A stretch of 64,000 nt of DNA from Chitinolyticbacter meiyuanensis (GCF_008033135.1 NZ_CP041335.1:2795925-2859924); one strand, 5' to 3'. Positions 10,001-17,378 are shown, counted from the stretch's first letter. The notes: generated by a model not told the origin, from the letters alone. Made by a program: numbers and translations.

Positions 10001-10106
10001 CGGCTGACAAACCCTTCTGGCTACGCCGCACTCACTTGGCGTACGCCCTTGTGCTGTCTGCGTTTCGCGCGCCAGCCAGAAGCGCCATGCTGGGCTTTGT
10101 TAGCCG
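10001..10106. repeat. Long imperfect intergenic palindrome
   Basis: A 22-base left arm (10001-10022) pairs with a right arm at 10074-10106. CTTCTGGCT at 10014-10022 matches AGCCAGAAG at 10074-10082 exactly, and CGGCTGACAAACCC matches GGGCTTTGTTAGCCG with one bulge and one mismatch. The middle holds a further CGCC...GGCG pairing. It resembles a dispersed REP/ERIC-like intergenic element, but other copies cannot be seen within this window. Confidence 0.5.
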
Positions 10107-10139
10107 CCCCACGCTTGGCTTACCTTGACGCTACCCGCA

Positions 10140-10171
10140 ACGGGCCGCAAGCTGCGGCCCGTTTGCTTTTG
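10140..10171 (+). terminator. Terminator after livF
   Basis: Stem GGGCCGCA/TGCGGCCC (10142-10149 with 10153-10160) with a 3-base loop is followed by GTTTGCTTTT. It ends the liv operon and lies just before the ElyC-like gene, whose promoter would have to lie very close to it. Confidence 0.75.
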
Positions 10172-10184
10172 CCGGATTAGCTCT

Positions 10185-10940
10185 GTGGTCGATCCCATCG
10201 TCGTCATCAAGAACGCCATTGCCGCCCTGATGCTGCCACCGGGCAGCCTGCTGTTGCTGCTGACCATCGGCCTGCTCTTCTGGCGCAGGAAACCGCGGCT
10301 GGCGCTCGGCCTCATCGCCGCGGCGACCCTGTTGTTATACCTGCTGGCAACGCCCGGCCTCGCCTATGCGCTGTTGCGGCAGCTGGAGCCGGCACCGATC
10401 ACCCCGGCGGCACTCGATTCGGTCGCTGCCATCGTTGTGCTGGGTGGTGGCAAGCGCGTGCCGGCGCCCGACTCCGGTCTCAACGAAGCGATGAACAACG
10501 CCACGCTGACTCGTGTTCACTACGGTGCGCGGCTGGCGCGCAGCAGTGGCAAACCGCTGTTGGTGACCGGCGGCAAGCCCAAGGGCGGCGTGGCCGAAGC
10601 GCAGTTGATGGCCGACGCGCTGCGCAGTGACTATGGCATCGCGCCACGTTGGGTGGAAAGCGCATCGCGCAATACCGAGGAAAACGCCGAGTTCAGCGCC
10701 CGGTTGCTGCCGGCCGGACAGCGCCGCATCGCTCTCGTCACCCAGGCCTGGCATATGCCGCGCGCCGAACGGATCTTCACCCAGGCCGGCTTCACCGTGA
10801 TCCCCGCTGCCACCGATTACGCCTCAGAGGAGCAATCGGTAGTGCTGCGCTGGCTACCGGATGCAGAAGCACTGGCCCGCAGCGATCGTGCACTGCACGA
10901 GCTGCTGGGCCTGCTCTGGTATCGGCTGCGCGGGCGCTAG
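10185..10940 (+). CDS. ElyC/SanA/YdcF-family (DUF218) membrane-anchored protein
   Basis: This protein of about 251 residues has two N-terminal hydrophobic segments (ALMLPPGSLLLLLTIGLLFW and LGLIAAATLLLYLLATPGLAYALL) and a DUF218 domain. The domain shows AIVVLGGGKR, a central TRVHYGARLARSSGKPLLVTGGKP, ESASRNTEENAEF and ALVTQAWHMPRA. In E. coli, ElyC affects envelope and peptidoglycan lipid-carrier homeostasis; the biochemical activity of DUF218 proteins is unclear. The start is uncertain. GTG at 10185 avoids the terminator stem and keeps the first membrane segment whole, while ATG at 10230 is the alternative. Confidence 0.8.
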   Translation: MVDPIVVIKNAIAALMLPPGSLLLLLTIGLLFWRRKPRLALGLIAAATLLLYLLATPGLAYALLRQLEPAPITPAALDSVAAIVVLGGGKRVPAPDSGLNEAMNNATLTRVHYGARLARSSGKPLLVTGGKPKGGVAEAQLMADALRSDYGIAPRWVESASRNTEENAEFSARLLPAGQRRIALVTQAWHMPRAERIFTQAGFTVIPAATDYASEEQSVVLRWLPDAEALARSDRALHELLGLLWYRLRGR

Positions 10941-11021
10941 CCTCGGTTCGATCGCCTCGCTGCGGTATCATGGCGTTTTGCGCGCAGTGGCCCGGCGCCG
11001 CTGCGAGGAACAGGAATTCCC

Positions 11022-11849
11022 ATGAGCACCGCGCAGCAATCCCCGCTCGGCAAGGCCGTGCAATACCAGGCCGAGTACGACGCCAGCCTGCTGTTTCCCA
11101 TCCCGCGCCAGGGCAAGCGCGACGAGATCGGCGTCACTGGCGCCCTGCCCTTTATGGGTGTCGATATCTGGAACGGCTACGAGCTCTCGTGGCTCAATCC
11201 GCGCGGCAAGCCACAGGTCGCGATCGCCCTGTTCGAATTTCCGGCAGACAGCACCAATATCGTCGAATCCAAGTCGTTCAAGCTTTACCTCAACAGCTTT
11301 AACCAGACCCGGCTCGCCAATGCCGACGCGGCCGCCACGCTGCTGCGCGACGACCTGTCACAGGCAGCCGGTGCGCCGGTGCGGGTGCAGCTGATTGAGC
11401 CGGATGGCTTTGCCGGCCAGCGCCTGATGGAGCTCGATGGCTATTGCATCGACAATCTCGACATCGAGGTCGACCAGTACCAGCCTGCGCCGCAACTGCT
11501 GCATTGCGATCAGGCCGACGCCCCGGTCAACGAGGCACTGACCTCGAATCTGCTCAAATCCAATTGCCTCGTCACCGGCCAGCCGGACTGGGCCAGTGTG
11601 CAGATCCGCTACGTGGGCCAGCCGATCAATCGCGAATCGCTGTTGCGCTATCTGATCTCGTTCCGTCAGCACAACGAGTTCCACGAACAGTGCGTCGAGC
11701 GCATCTTCATGGACCTGATGCGCGCTTGCAAACCGATGAAGCTCGCCGTCTACGCGCGCTATACCCGACGCGGCGGTCTCGATATCAACCCCTACCGCAG
11801 CAATTTCAGCGGCCCGCCGCCGGCCAACCTGCGCGGTGCGCGGCAGTAA
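11022..11849 (+). CDS. queF: NADPH-dependent 7-cyano-7-deazaguanine reductase QueF
   Basis: QueF reduces preQ0 to preQ1 in queuosine biosynthesis in the cytoplasm. The 275-residue length is that of the two-domain (E. coli type) form. The conserved segment [18 protein letters not shown] (about residues 85-100) binds substrate. [11 protein letters not shown] (about 181-191) carries the catalytic Cys and the neighbouring Asp. [13 protein letters not shown] (about 218-230) and [15 protein letters not shown] near the end are typical. A good ribosome site (GAGGAACAGG) precedes the ATG and a strong terminator follows 13 bases after the stop. No preQ1 riboswitch is apparent upstream. Confidence 0.97.
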   Translation: MSTAQQSPLGKAVQYQAEYDASLLFPIPRQGKRDEIGVTGALPFMGVDIWNGYELSWLNPRGKPQVAIALFEFPADSTNIVESKSFKLYLNSFNQTRLANADAAATLLRDDLSQAAGAPVRVQLIEPDGFAGQRLMELDGYCIDNLDIEVDQYQPAPQLLHCDQADAPVNEALTSNLLKSNCLVTGQPDWASVQIRYVGQPINRESLLRYLISFRQHNEFHEQCVERIFMDLMRACKPMKLAVYARYTRRGGLDINPYRSNFSGPPPANLRGARQ

Positions 11850-11861
11850 ATGAGCCCAACA

Positions 11862-11890
11862 GAAAGCCCGGAGCAGATCCGGGCTTTTTC
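11862..11890 (+). terminator. Terminator of queF
   Basis: AAAGCCCGGA paired with TCCGGGCTTT across a short loop, then a T-run. It is nearly identical to the hairpin at 15226-15262. Confidence 0.9.
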
Positions 11891-12304
11891 ATGGCTACCG
11901 CCACGATATCGCTGATGCAAAATTGCAAGAAGCCAAGCTTTGCAAGCTGTAGACCCACGAATGGCGTTGCAAGATTGCAGCGAAAACAGAAAGTGAAGCA
12001 TCACCTTCGATCAAATTGCGGATCAAGTGGATGGTCGATTTAGACCACAATCGGCTCAACTCGCTATCCCACTGCATGCGGCTTTATGCATTGCGGCACT
12101 GCCCGTTATAGCCGGCACCTTACCGGCAAGAATCTCAAGTACTTGGCGAACTCACGCCACGCGCCCAAAACAGCCGTTTGACGCTCCTGGACTTTCCCCT
12201 CAACGGGGACACTCGCAACGACAAAAATTCATGACTAGGAAATTTTCACATTGCCCCCGCTATAGCGACTGCCAAAGTGTGTTCGCGGGCTTCAGGGGGA
12301 AAGG
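11891..12304. other. Non-coding gap with TTGCAAG repeats
   Basis: There is no convincing gene in this stretch of about 414 bases. It is less GC-rich than its surroundings. TTGCAAG occurs at 11923-11929, 11940-11946 and 11967-11973, with a related TTGCAG at 11975. The ribosome site of the next gene (CAGGGGGAAAGG) lies at its right end. Confidence 0.4.
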
Positions 12305-12637
12305 ATGGCATTGTACGTTGACCATGCAGGTGAATTGCTGACTAAAACACTGGTGTTTACTGCGGCCATCACGGTCGGGATTGGGGTATTGCAGCGGAGA
12401 TTGCGATTGAACGGAATCTGGGCGGTATTGGGTTTTGTCTGCCTGCTTCTCCTCTGGTTCAGTCCTGACGTGCTGGGGTTAGTCACTCATGGGCTTGATC
12501 TGAACCCTGCCAAGCTAAACGCAGAACTGCGCCTGCCCATTGCACTCTGGAGCAGAATTTTTGTGCAACTCGGTGGGGCAATTGCAGGGTTTTTGCTGGG
12601 TGCGCTGTTCTGGAACAACTACGGCTCAGCGCATTGA
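12305..12637 (+). CDS. Small membrane protein, unknown function
   Basis: This 110-residue protein starts at an ATG behind GGGGGAAAGG. Three hydrophobic segments are visible: TLVFTAAITVGIGVL (about 14-28), GIWAVLGFVCLLLLWFSPDVLGLV (about 37-60) and IFVQLGGAIAGFLLGALFWN (about 85-104). No family is recognised. It lies 36 bases before the H-NS-like gene and may share its transcript. Base composition is milder than in the neighbouring housekeeping genes, consistent with an accessory origin. Confidence 0.6.
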   Translation: MALYVDHAGELLTKTLVFTAAITVGIGVLQRRLRLNGIWAVLGFVCLLLLWFSPDVLGLVTHGLDLNPAKLNAELRLPIALWSRIFVQLGGAIAGFLLGALFWNNYGSAH

Positions 12638-12673
12638 ACCAGGACTGAAAACGACGTTAAAAGGAGAATTTCG

Positions 12674-12988
12674 ATGGACCTGTCCAAGCTGTCATTGCCT
12701 GAGATGTATCAACTGCAAAAGGATCTCGCCGCTGAGATCGACAAGCGCAAGGTCAGCGATAAAAAGGACCTGCTCGCCGAACTACAAAACCTCGCCGCGG
12801 CCAAGGGCTTCTCGCTGCAGGACGTGCTGGGCAAGGCCGTGAGTAGCAAGGCGGCCAAAAACACCGGAGCGGCGCAGTTTCGCAATCCAGCAGATGCCAG
12901 CCAGACCTGGACTGGTCGTGGCCGCAAACCGCAATGGGTTCAAGATTGGTTGGACAACGGCAAGAGCCTTGACGGTCTGCGCGTTTGA
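12674..12988 (+). CDS. H-NS-family nucleoid-associated protein
   Basis: A 104-residue protein with the two-part architecture of the H-NS family. The N-terminal helical, charged oligomerisation region (about residues 1-45) is followed by a linker and the DNA-binding core FRNPADASQTWTGRGRKPQWV (about 70-90), matching the H-NS core in which the GRGRKP loop inserts into the minor groove of AT-rich DNA. A strong ribosome site AAGGAG precedes the start. A bidirectional terminator follows. Such proteins silence AT-rich or acquired genes; its position in a sparse accessory stretch fits either a local or a global silencer role. Confidence 0.9.
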   Translation: MDLSKLSLPEMYQLQKDLAAEIDKRKVSDKKDLLAELQNLAAAKGFSLQDVLGKAVSSKAAKNTGAAQFRNPADASQTWTGRGRKPQWVQDWLDNGKSLDGLRV

Positions 12989-13008
12989 GCGCTGCTACCG
13001 CGGCAAGA

Positions 13009-13037
13009 AGGCCCTGCTACCGCAGGGCTTTTTTTAT
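13009..13037. terminator. Terminator of the H-NS-like gene
   Basis: GCCCTGC (13011-13017), a 4-base loop, GCAGGGC (13022-13028), then seven T. The hairpin is symmetric, but the long T-run is on the plus side. Confidence 0.88.
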
Positions 13038-13462
13038 GAAGACTTGAAGCCTCTTTTCATCTTCTGCAGCGTACGTGGACCACGATGGTTCTTCTGCATC
13101 AGCAGCGCACAGCAGCGCACAGCAGCGTTGCTGCGCTTGGAATGACCTGATTGCAATTTTCAGATCATTCACAGTTTTCCCACATTTCTGTTTGAGAGTG
13201 ACATGATCGTCACCCCAATCTTCGCACCAATCTACGCCTAAATCACCAAAAATAAAGGAGTTTTTCTTAGTCGATCATACCGCACTCCCGCAGATGATAA
13301 GAGAAGTTCTCGGTTGCATTTACACGACACCGCGATCAATGCCACGAACCTGTAAATACTTCGGTGTTAGCATCCTCATCGGTTAACTGTTGTTAACCTT
13401 ACTTGAAAGTCAACAAGGATGTTGGCTAGGGCTACTCTACCTACTTTATTTCTGGAGGAATC
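13038..13462. other. Non-coding gap upstream of a small secreted protein
   Basis: No gene is supported in these 425 bases. It contains a short CAGCAGCGCA direct repeat (about 13100-13127) able to fold with GCTGCGC, an interrupted palindrome GTGAC-N6-GTCAC near 13198-13213, and a perfect palindrome at 13381-13398. On the minus strand a 21-codon basic reading frame (13034-13099) abuts the terminator; its reality is doubtful. Confidence 0.4.
13381..13398. promoter_or_regulatory. Perfect GGTTAAC palindrome, possible operator
   Basis: GGTTAAC-TGTT-GTTAACC lies about 65 bases upstream of the start at 13463. It is followed immediately by TTGAAA (13403-13408), a possible -35 element with only a weak -10 about 17 bases on. 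The placement suggests a regulator site for the small secreted protein. Confidence 0.35.
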
Positions 13463-13669
13463 ATGAAGAAGTTCTTCGCTCTGGTTGTATTGTCGATGGG
13501 CATGATGGCAGGTGCTCAAGCGGCTGAAGTTCGCGCATATCAGATCAGCAACAGCTCCCCGAGCTTTGATGGTCAGGCCTATTGCAGCAGTGTTTGGGCG
13601 GGCTCGCAGTTCTTCGGCTTCCGTCAAGGCAATGCCTCCTATCACTTCATCCTCTGCCGCAAGGATTAA
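13463..13669 (+). CDS. Small secreted protein, unknown function
   Basis: This 68-residue protein has a textbook signal peptide (KKFFALVVLSMGMMAGAQA, cleavage before AEVRAY). The mature part of about 48 residues contains two Cys (YCSSVWAG and ILCRKD) that could form a disulfide in the periplasm or outside the cell. The ribosome site TCTGGAGGAATC is strong. The family is not recognised. It is flanked by long non-coding gaps and preceded by a palindromic candidate operator. Confidence 0.7.
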   Translation: MKKFFALVVLSMGMMAGAQAAEVRAYQISNSSPSFDGQAYCSSVWAGSQFFGFRQGNASYHFILCRKD

Positions 13670-14034
13670 ATCGGCGTCGCGCTGCCTGATCGTTTTCGGC
13701 ATAGGACAGCACTCTTAGCTTCGCAAATGATCGAGGGGCTGCGCAGCGGCGATCAAAATCGAGCCAGGTATTTGGTCAGAGCAACGACCACGACCTCGCG
13801 CACGCCTCGCCCAAATGGGCTTGATATGAATGCCCTGGCCATTTCGGCCAGGGCATTTCTGCATTCACCATCACCCTGGGCGAGCGCCGCTTTAAGGCAC
13901 CCTGAGCACTCACCTGACAAGCATCGGTCGTCGTCTGGCTGCCACTTGATATTCATTCCTCTCACGCCCCTCTCCCTTGAACTCTGGGTTGAAAGGCTGT
14001 CCAACTTCAGAAGCCATCAATGTGAGGTTGCAGA
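13670..14034. other. Gap with a hairpin, no gene supported
   Basis: An open frame exists on each strand here, but neither has a ribosome site or recognisable composition. The only clear structure is the hairpin at 13828-13857. Confidence 0.35.
13828..13857 (+). terminator. Terminator-like hairpin
   Basis: AATGCCCTGGCC and GGCCAGGGCATT form a 12-bp stem with a 5-base loop, followed by TCTGC. It lies about 160 bases after the small secreted protein gene, so it may end a longer 3' untranslated region. Confidence 0.6.
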
Positions 14035-14436
14035 GTGAAGGTCACCCCTTTTTGTTCCGCGCTGATCGTTCTACTGACCGTCGTTGTCACCGGCTGCTCG
14101 GAAAAGCATGCCAGCCCCGCTGAAGAGAAGGGGCCAGACTCAACGCCCGTCGTGAATCAACCGGCATCGGATGCATGGCTAGGAAAGTGGGATGGCCCTG
14201 AGGGTACTTTCCTGCAACTTGAAGGTGGGAATGGTGCATATGAAGTGACCATTCAGAACCTTGACGGTCCGCGCCTGTTTCACGGCAGGGCTGTTGCCGC
14301 CGGTATCGAATTCGAACGTGATGAGGTGAAGGAAGCGATAAGGGCAACCAACGGCGCCGCCACCGGCATGAAATGGCTCGCGGACAAATCGAACTGCCTG
14401 ACCGTCCGCACGGGAGAAGGTTATTGCAGGGATTGA
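14035..14436 (+). CDS. Putative lipoprotein, unknown function
   Basis: This 133-residue protein starts at GTG behind GAGGTTGCAGA. The N-terminus KVTPFCSALIVLLTVVVTGC is a lipoprotein signal with the lipidated Cys at about residue 21, then an acidic, Pro-rich linker. The remainder shows WLGKWDGPEGTFLQLEGG and YEVTIQNLDG, a pattern often seen in small lipocalin-like beta proteins that measure a substituent balance, but no named family can be asserted. It is a single gene between two gaps of about 360 bases. Confidence 0.65.
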   Translation: MKVTPFCSALIVLLTVVVTGCSEKHASPAEEKGPDSTPVVNQPASDAWLGKWDGPEGTFLQLEGGNGAYEVTIQNLDGPRLFHGRAVAAGIEFERDEVKEAIRATNGAATGMKWLADKSNCLTVRTGEGYCRD

Positions 14437-14796
14437 GCACCTGATCGGCAGGAATGGATGCCATCCCGATGAGGCCCAGCGTGTGAATTGCAAAGCCGGC
14501 GATCTGCGGGAGAGCTGATTTTTTGCATGCACCTATTTGCATCCGTTTGTCGATACTTTCGACAGAACCCCTATACGGCGTAATCCCAGTGTGGGAAAGT
14601 TTGAACGCCTCATCTGCATCTTTTGCCGCGTCGCTACCTGTGGGACTGGGGTAGCACAGTTCTTCCCACCTCGCGGCAGCAGCTCCAAGACCGACGCCGA
14701 TCACCCCCGGCTACCAAACCCTAGCTTCTGGTCTTGAGCTTCCTATCTACGCGCTTGAATCTGAGAGTGCGCCGCGTTCGCGCGGAGGAGCACGCC
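14437..14796. other. Non-coding gap
   Basis: No gene is visible in these 360 bases. A small inverted repeat TGTCGA-N5-TCGACA occurs near 14549-14565, and TTTGCAT occurs twice around 14522-14545. The right end carries CGCGGAGGAGC, the ribosome site of the next gene. Confidence 0.35.
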
Positions 14797-15183
14797 ATGG
14801 ACAATTCCATGTATCTGCTCGGCCAATTGGTCGGGCTTGTCTACGCCAATCGTAAAATCCCCCGCGAACTTGAAATCAAGTTGCTTTCGCGGCCACAGGA
14901 GGGTTTTCACGCGCTGCTATTGCGGCCCGAAACCATCGAGATGATCTACGACCCACGGGTGGTCAATCTGGTGGAGTGCATACCGGTCAGACCAGCTGGG
15001 GCATCCTCGGCAGTCGTCGATGTGAAGGCTTTTCGGAACGGCGTTGCCGATATGAGGTGCAGCCTGCATGCCGGTTCACCCCAGATCATGACCCAGCATC
15101 ACACAGGAGCCTGGCCGCATGAGGAGCCGCCGAACAAGCTTGCAGCCAATGATTCCTCGGCCGATGTGGATCCGAGGATGTAA
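14797..15183 (+). CDS. Hypothetical protein
   Basis: The ATG at 14797 is chosen because GGAGGAG sits 7 bases upstream; a longer TTG-initiated frame has no such site. The 128-residue protein has an amphipathic N-terminus (MYLLGQLVGLVYANRKIPRE), a basic middle and a polar, low-complexity C-terminus (HHTGAWPHEEPPNKLAAND). It has no signal peptide. The N-terminal pattern loosely recalls helical segments of CRISPR Cas8c proteins, but no cas genes are present and this is not claimed as homology. A bidirectional terminator lies 43 bases downstream. Confidence 0.55.
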   Translation: MDNSMYLLGQLVGLVYANRKIPRELEIKLLSRPQEGFHALLLRPETIEMIYDPRVVNLVECIPVRPAGASSAVVDVKAFRNGVADMRCSLHAGSPQIMTQHHTGAWPHEEPPNKLAANDSSADVDPRM

Positions 15184-15225
15184 CGGAATACGGCCCACGG
15201 TTTGGCTGACTTCCGATCCGTGAGA

Positions 15226-15262
15226 CACAAAAAAGCCCGGAGCAATCCGGGCTTTTTTGTGG
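15226..15262. terminator. Bidirectional terminator
   Basis: CACAAAAAAGCCCGG and CCGGGCTTTTTTGTG form a 15-bp stem with A and T tracts on both sides, serving the plus-strand gene at 14797 and, in reverse, the decayed gene at 15276. Its core matches the queF terminator. Confidence 0.9.
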
Positions 15263-15275
15263 AGCAGCGCCATAT

Positions 15276-15745
15276 CTACAGCTTGTGCGCGAACGGCGCG
15301 CCAATCGCTGCCACGGCACGAAAGACTGGCAGCCGCGCTGGCGCCTTGCCCTCGACCAAGCTCCTCGCGCACCCGCAGCCTGATCGCCCAGCCCATGCAC
15401 AGGGCGGATGCTACGCCAGCAAACGGCAGCAGTTGGAAGCGATGTAGTCCATCAGATCGAACGGAGTACGACCAAATCGCTTCAGGTGCTGCCATAGCCC
15501 GAACGACAGTGTGACCGGTTCGCTGGCGATGGCGGCCGATCACCATTTCGGCGAGTAGCAGCACCAGCACCAAGCGAGAAGCTGAGCCGAGATAGATCAG
15601 CAGAAGGCGCCGCCGCCGCTCTGGCCGGCGACGAAAGGGAATTTCCAGATGCCGCCTGGGCCAACGGCCGAGCCGATGGCCGCGAGGATGAAGCCGAAGC
15701 GCTAACCCAGGTGCCGCCGGGCATGACACACCTTGCCATGCTGGC
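15276..15745 (-). pseudogene. Decayed sodium:neurotransmitter symporter (NSS family) gene
   Basis: No intact frame exists, but pieces of an NSS transporter can be read in order on the minus strand across shifting frames. The first is [20 protein letters not shown] and [13 protein letters not shown] (TM1 and TM1-2 loop), preceded by a stop where the family has Ser. After a one-base shift comes LLIYLG and LLLAEMVIGRHRQR (TM2 end). Without the central membrane segments comes SFGLWQHLKRFGRTPFDLMD, YIASN (late transporter region). After another shift comes ALCMGWAIRLRVREELG (penultimate TM), then LPVFRAVAAIGAPFAHKL and a stop at 15276-15278. The gene therefore carries a premature stop, at least two frameshifts and a large internal deletion of the middle of the protein. 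The left end is approximate. Confidence 0.8.
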
Positions 15746-15844
15746 CAAGGTGCAGGGGCCCTGCCTCGCGGCGTACGCGCCATCCGGAATTGCCCCAGCG
15801 TTACGCTGGGTCAAGCGCAAATCCTGACCACTGGCAGCTGCAGC

Positions 15845-16933
15845 TCAGGTATTGCTGATGACAATCTTGGGAAACTTGCTCGAATAGTCGTTTGCCTTGG
15901 CGGCGATGCGTGCGCCCACCTTCTGCGCGATGCCGCGATACAACTGCGCCACCGCGCCTTGCGGATCGGCGACCACCGAAGGGTGGCCGGCGTCGGCATT
16001 CAGGCGGATCGACAGATCGAGTGGCAATTGGCCCAGAAGCTCGGTGTTGTAGTCGGCGCACATGCGCGCCGCGCCGCCCTCGCCAAAGATGGGCTCGGCA
16101 TGACCACAGTTGCTGCAGATGTGCACGCTCATGTTCTCGACGATGCCGAGAATCGGCACGCCCACCTTCTCGAACATCTTGAGGCCCTTGCGCGCATCCA
16201 GCAGCGCAATATCCTGCGGGGTGGTCACGATGACCGCGCCGGTCACCGGCACCTTCTGGCTCAAGGTGAGCTGGATGTCACCGGTGCCTGGCGGCAGGTC
16301 GATCAGCAGATAGTCGAGCTCACCCCAGATCGTGTCGTTCAGGAGTTGCATCAGCGCCTGGGTCACCATGGGGCCACGCCACACCATGGGCTGCTCGGGG
16401 TCGATCAGAAAGCCGATCGACATGGTCTTGATGCCGTGGTTCTCGATCGGCTCGATATGCTTGTTGTCGGGCGAAACCGGCTGACGCCCTTCCACGCCCA
16501 GCATGGTCGGCTGCGACGGGCCGTAGATATCGGCATCCAGCAGGCCGACGCTGGCGCCTTCCGCCGCCAGCGCCAGTGCAAGGTTGGCCGCAGTGGTCGA
16601 TTTGCCCACACCGCCCTTGCCCGACGCCACGGCAATGATGTTCTTCACCCCGGCCAGCAACGGCAGGCCACGCTGTGCGGCATGCGCCACCACCTGGCTA
16701 CCGACGCGCACGTCCACGGCAGTCACGCCCGGCACCGCCTTGAGCACTGCTTCCACCTCGGCAGCGATGGCCGCATGCCGGCTCGCCGCTGGGTAGCCGA
16801 GCACGATCTCGGCGCGCGCCACGCCGTTTTCCAGCGCGAGCTGGCGCACGCAGCGGCTCGATACGTAGTCGCGACCGGTCAACGGATCGATCAGGCTGGA
16901 CAGCGCGGATTGCAGGGGGGAGAGATCGGACAT
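15845..16933 (-). CDS. apbC: Iron-sulfur cluster carrier protein Mrp/ApbC
   Basis: This is a 362-residue ParA-type ATPase that carries Fe-S clusters to apoproteins. The start at 16933 gives MSDLSPLQSALSSL; the in-frame extension upstream is Cys/Arg-rich and not family-like. The N-terminal MIP18/DUF59-like domain spans about residues 5-85. The deviant Walker A is SGKGGVGKSTTAANLA (about 104-118), followed by DADIYGPSQPTMLG, DYLLIDLPPGTGDIQL, and the cluster-binding CxxC in HICSNCGHAEPIFG (about 270). It is a single gene. The hairpin CCCAGCG/CGCTGGG at 15794-15810 lies beyond its stop without a T-run. Confidence 0.95.
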   Translation of the reverse strand: MSDLSPLQSALSSLIDPLTGRDYVSSRCVRQLALENGVARAEIVLGYPAASRHAAIAAEVEAVLKAVPGVTAVDVRVGSQVVAHAAQRGLPLLAGVKNIIAVASGKGGVGKSTTAANLALALAAEGASVGLLDADIYGPSQPTMLGVEGRQPVSPDNKHIEPIENHGIKTMSIGFLIDPEQPMVWRGPMVTQALMQLLNDTIWGELDYLLIDLPPGTGDIQLTLSQKVPVTGAVIVTTPQDIALLDARKGLKMFEKVGVPILGIVENMSVHICSNCGHAEPIFGEGGAARMCADYNTELLGQLPLDLSIRLNADAGHPSVVADPQGAVAQLYRGIAQKVGARIAAKANDYSSKFPKIVISNT

Positions 16934-17044
16934 CGGAATTTCCAGGAAAGAAGTGCCAAGCCGCCGCGCCATGGGCACTCCGTGTTTACACATACAGCGG
17001 CGCTGGCAACATGGGGGCATCGCGCGGCAAAACAAGCCGGGGCA

Positions 17045-17073
17045 AAAGAAAAGCGCGGCATTGCCGCGCTTGT
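17045..17073 (-). terminator. Terminator of psiF
   Basis: AAGCGCGGC/GCCGCGCTT stem at 17051-17071 followed on the minus strand by TTTTCTTTT. Confidence 0.85.
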
Positions 17074-17090
17074 CGGAGCGATGACCTGGC

Positions 17091-17378
17091 TTACTTCTTC
17101 TTCAGGCAGTCGCTCATGAACGCCTTGCGTTCGTCGCCCTTCAGGTTCTTGGCACCGGCTTCCTTGTTGCAGTAGCCCATCTTGTCTTGCTGGCTGGTGG
17201 GCTTTGCATCCTTTTTCAGGCAGGTGCTCATGAAGGTCTTGCGCTCGTCGCCCTTCAGGCTCTTGGCGCTGGCTTCCTTGTTGCAGGTCGCCATTTTGTC
17301 CTGCTGCGCGGTGGCAGCATGGCCGGTCTGGGACAACAGCAGGCCAGTGGCTAGCAACAATGCAGACATCAGCTTCAT
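17091..17378 (-). CDS. psiF: PsiF-family periplasmic protein with two repeats
   Basis: A 95-residue protein with a signal peptide (KLMSALLLATGLLLSQTGHA) and two PsiF repeats: MATCNKEASAKSLKGDERKT (about 29-48) and MGYCNKEAGAKNLKGDERKA (about 67-86), each with a second Cys in STCLKK and SDCLKK. In E. coli, psiF is a phosphate-starvation-inducible gene of unknown biochemical role. The conserved paired Cys suggest disulfides. It has its own terminator. Confidence 0.9.
   Translation of the reverse strand: MKLMSALLLATGLLLSQTGHAATAQQDKMATCNKEASAKSLKGDERKTFMSTCLKKDAKPTSQQDKMGYCNKEAGAKNLKGDERKAFMSDCLKKK

Noticed and set aside
10941..11021. A possible preQ1 riboswitch before queF
   Set aside because: The leader is only 81 bases and shows no recognisable preQ1 aptamer core; regulation by preQ1 cannot be supported.
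13100..13127. A CAGCAGCGCA tandem as a candidate CRISPR-like or VNTR repeat
   Set aside because: Only about three short imperfect units with no spacers; more likely a simple repeat that folds with the adjacent GCTGCGC.
13727..14038. A 103-codon plus-strand frame and an 83-codon minus-strand frame between the secreted protein and the lipoprotein genes
   Set aside because: No ribosome site, no recognisable product, and both run through a terminator-like hairpin.
14797..15183. Loose similarity of the orphan protein's N-terminus to a CRISPR Cas8c helical segment
   Set aside because: No cas1, cas2 or other effector gene and no repeat-spacer array is present; the resemblance is short and unverified.
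15794..15810. CCCAGCG/CGCTGGG hairpin as the terminator of apbC
   Set aside because: It has no T-run on either side, so it is not annotated as a terminator although it could act as a pause site.
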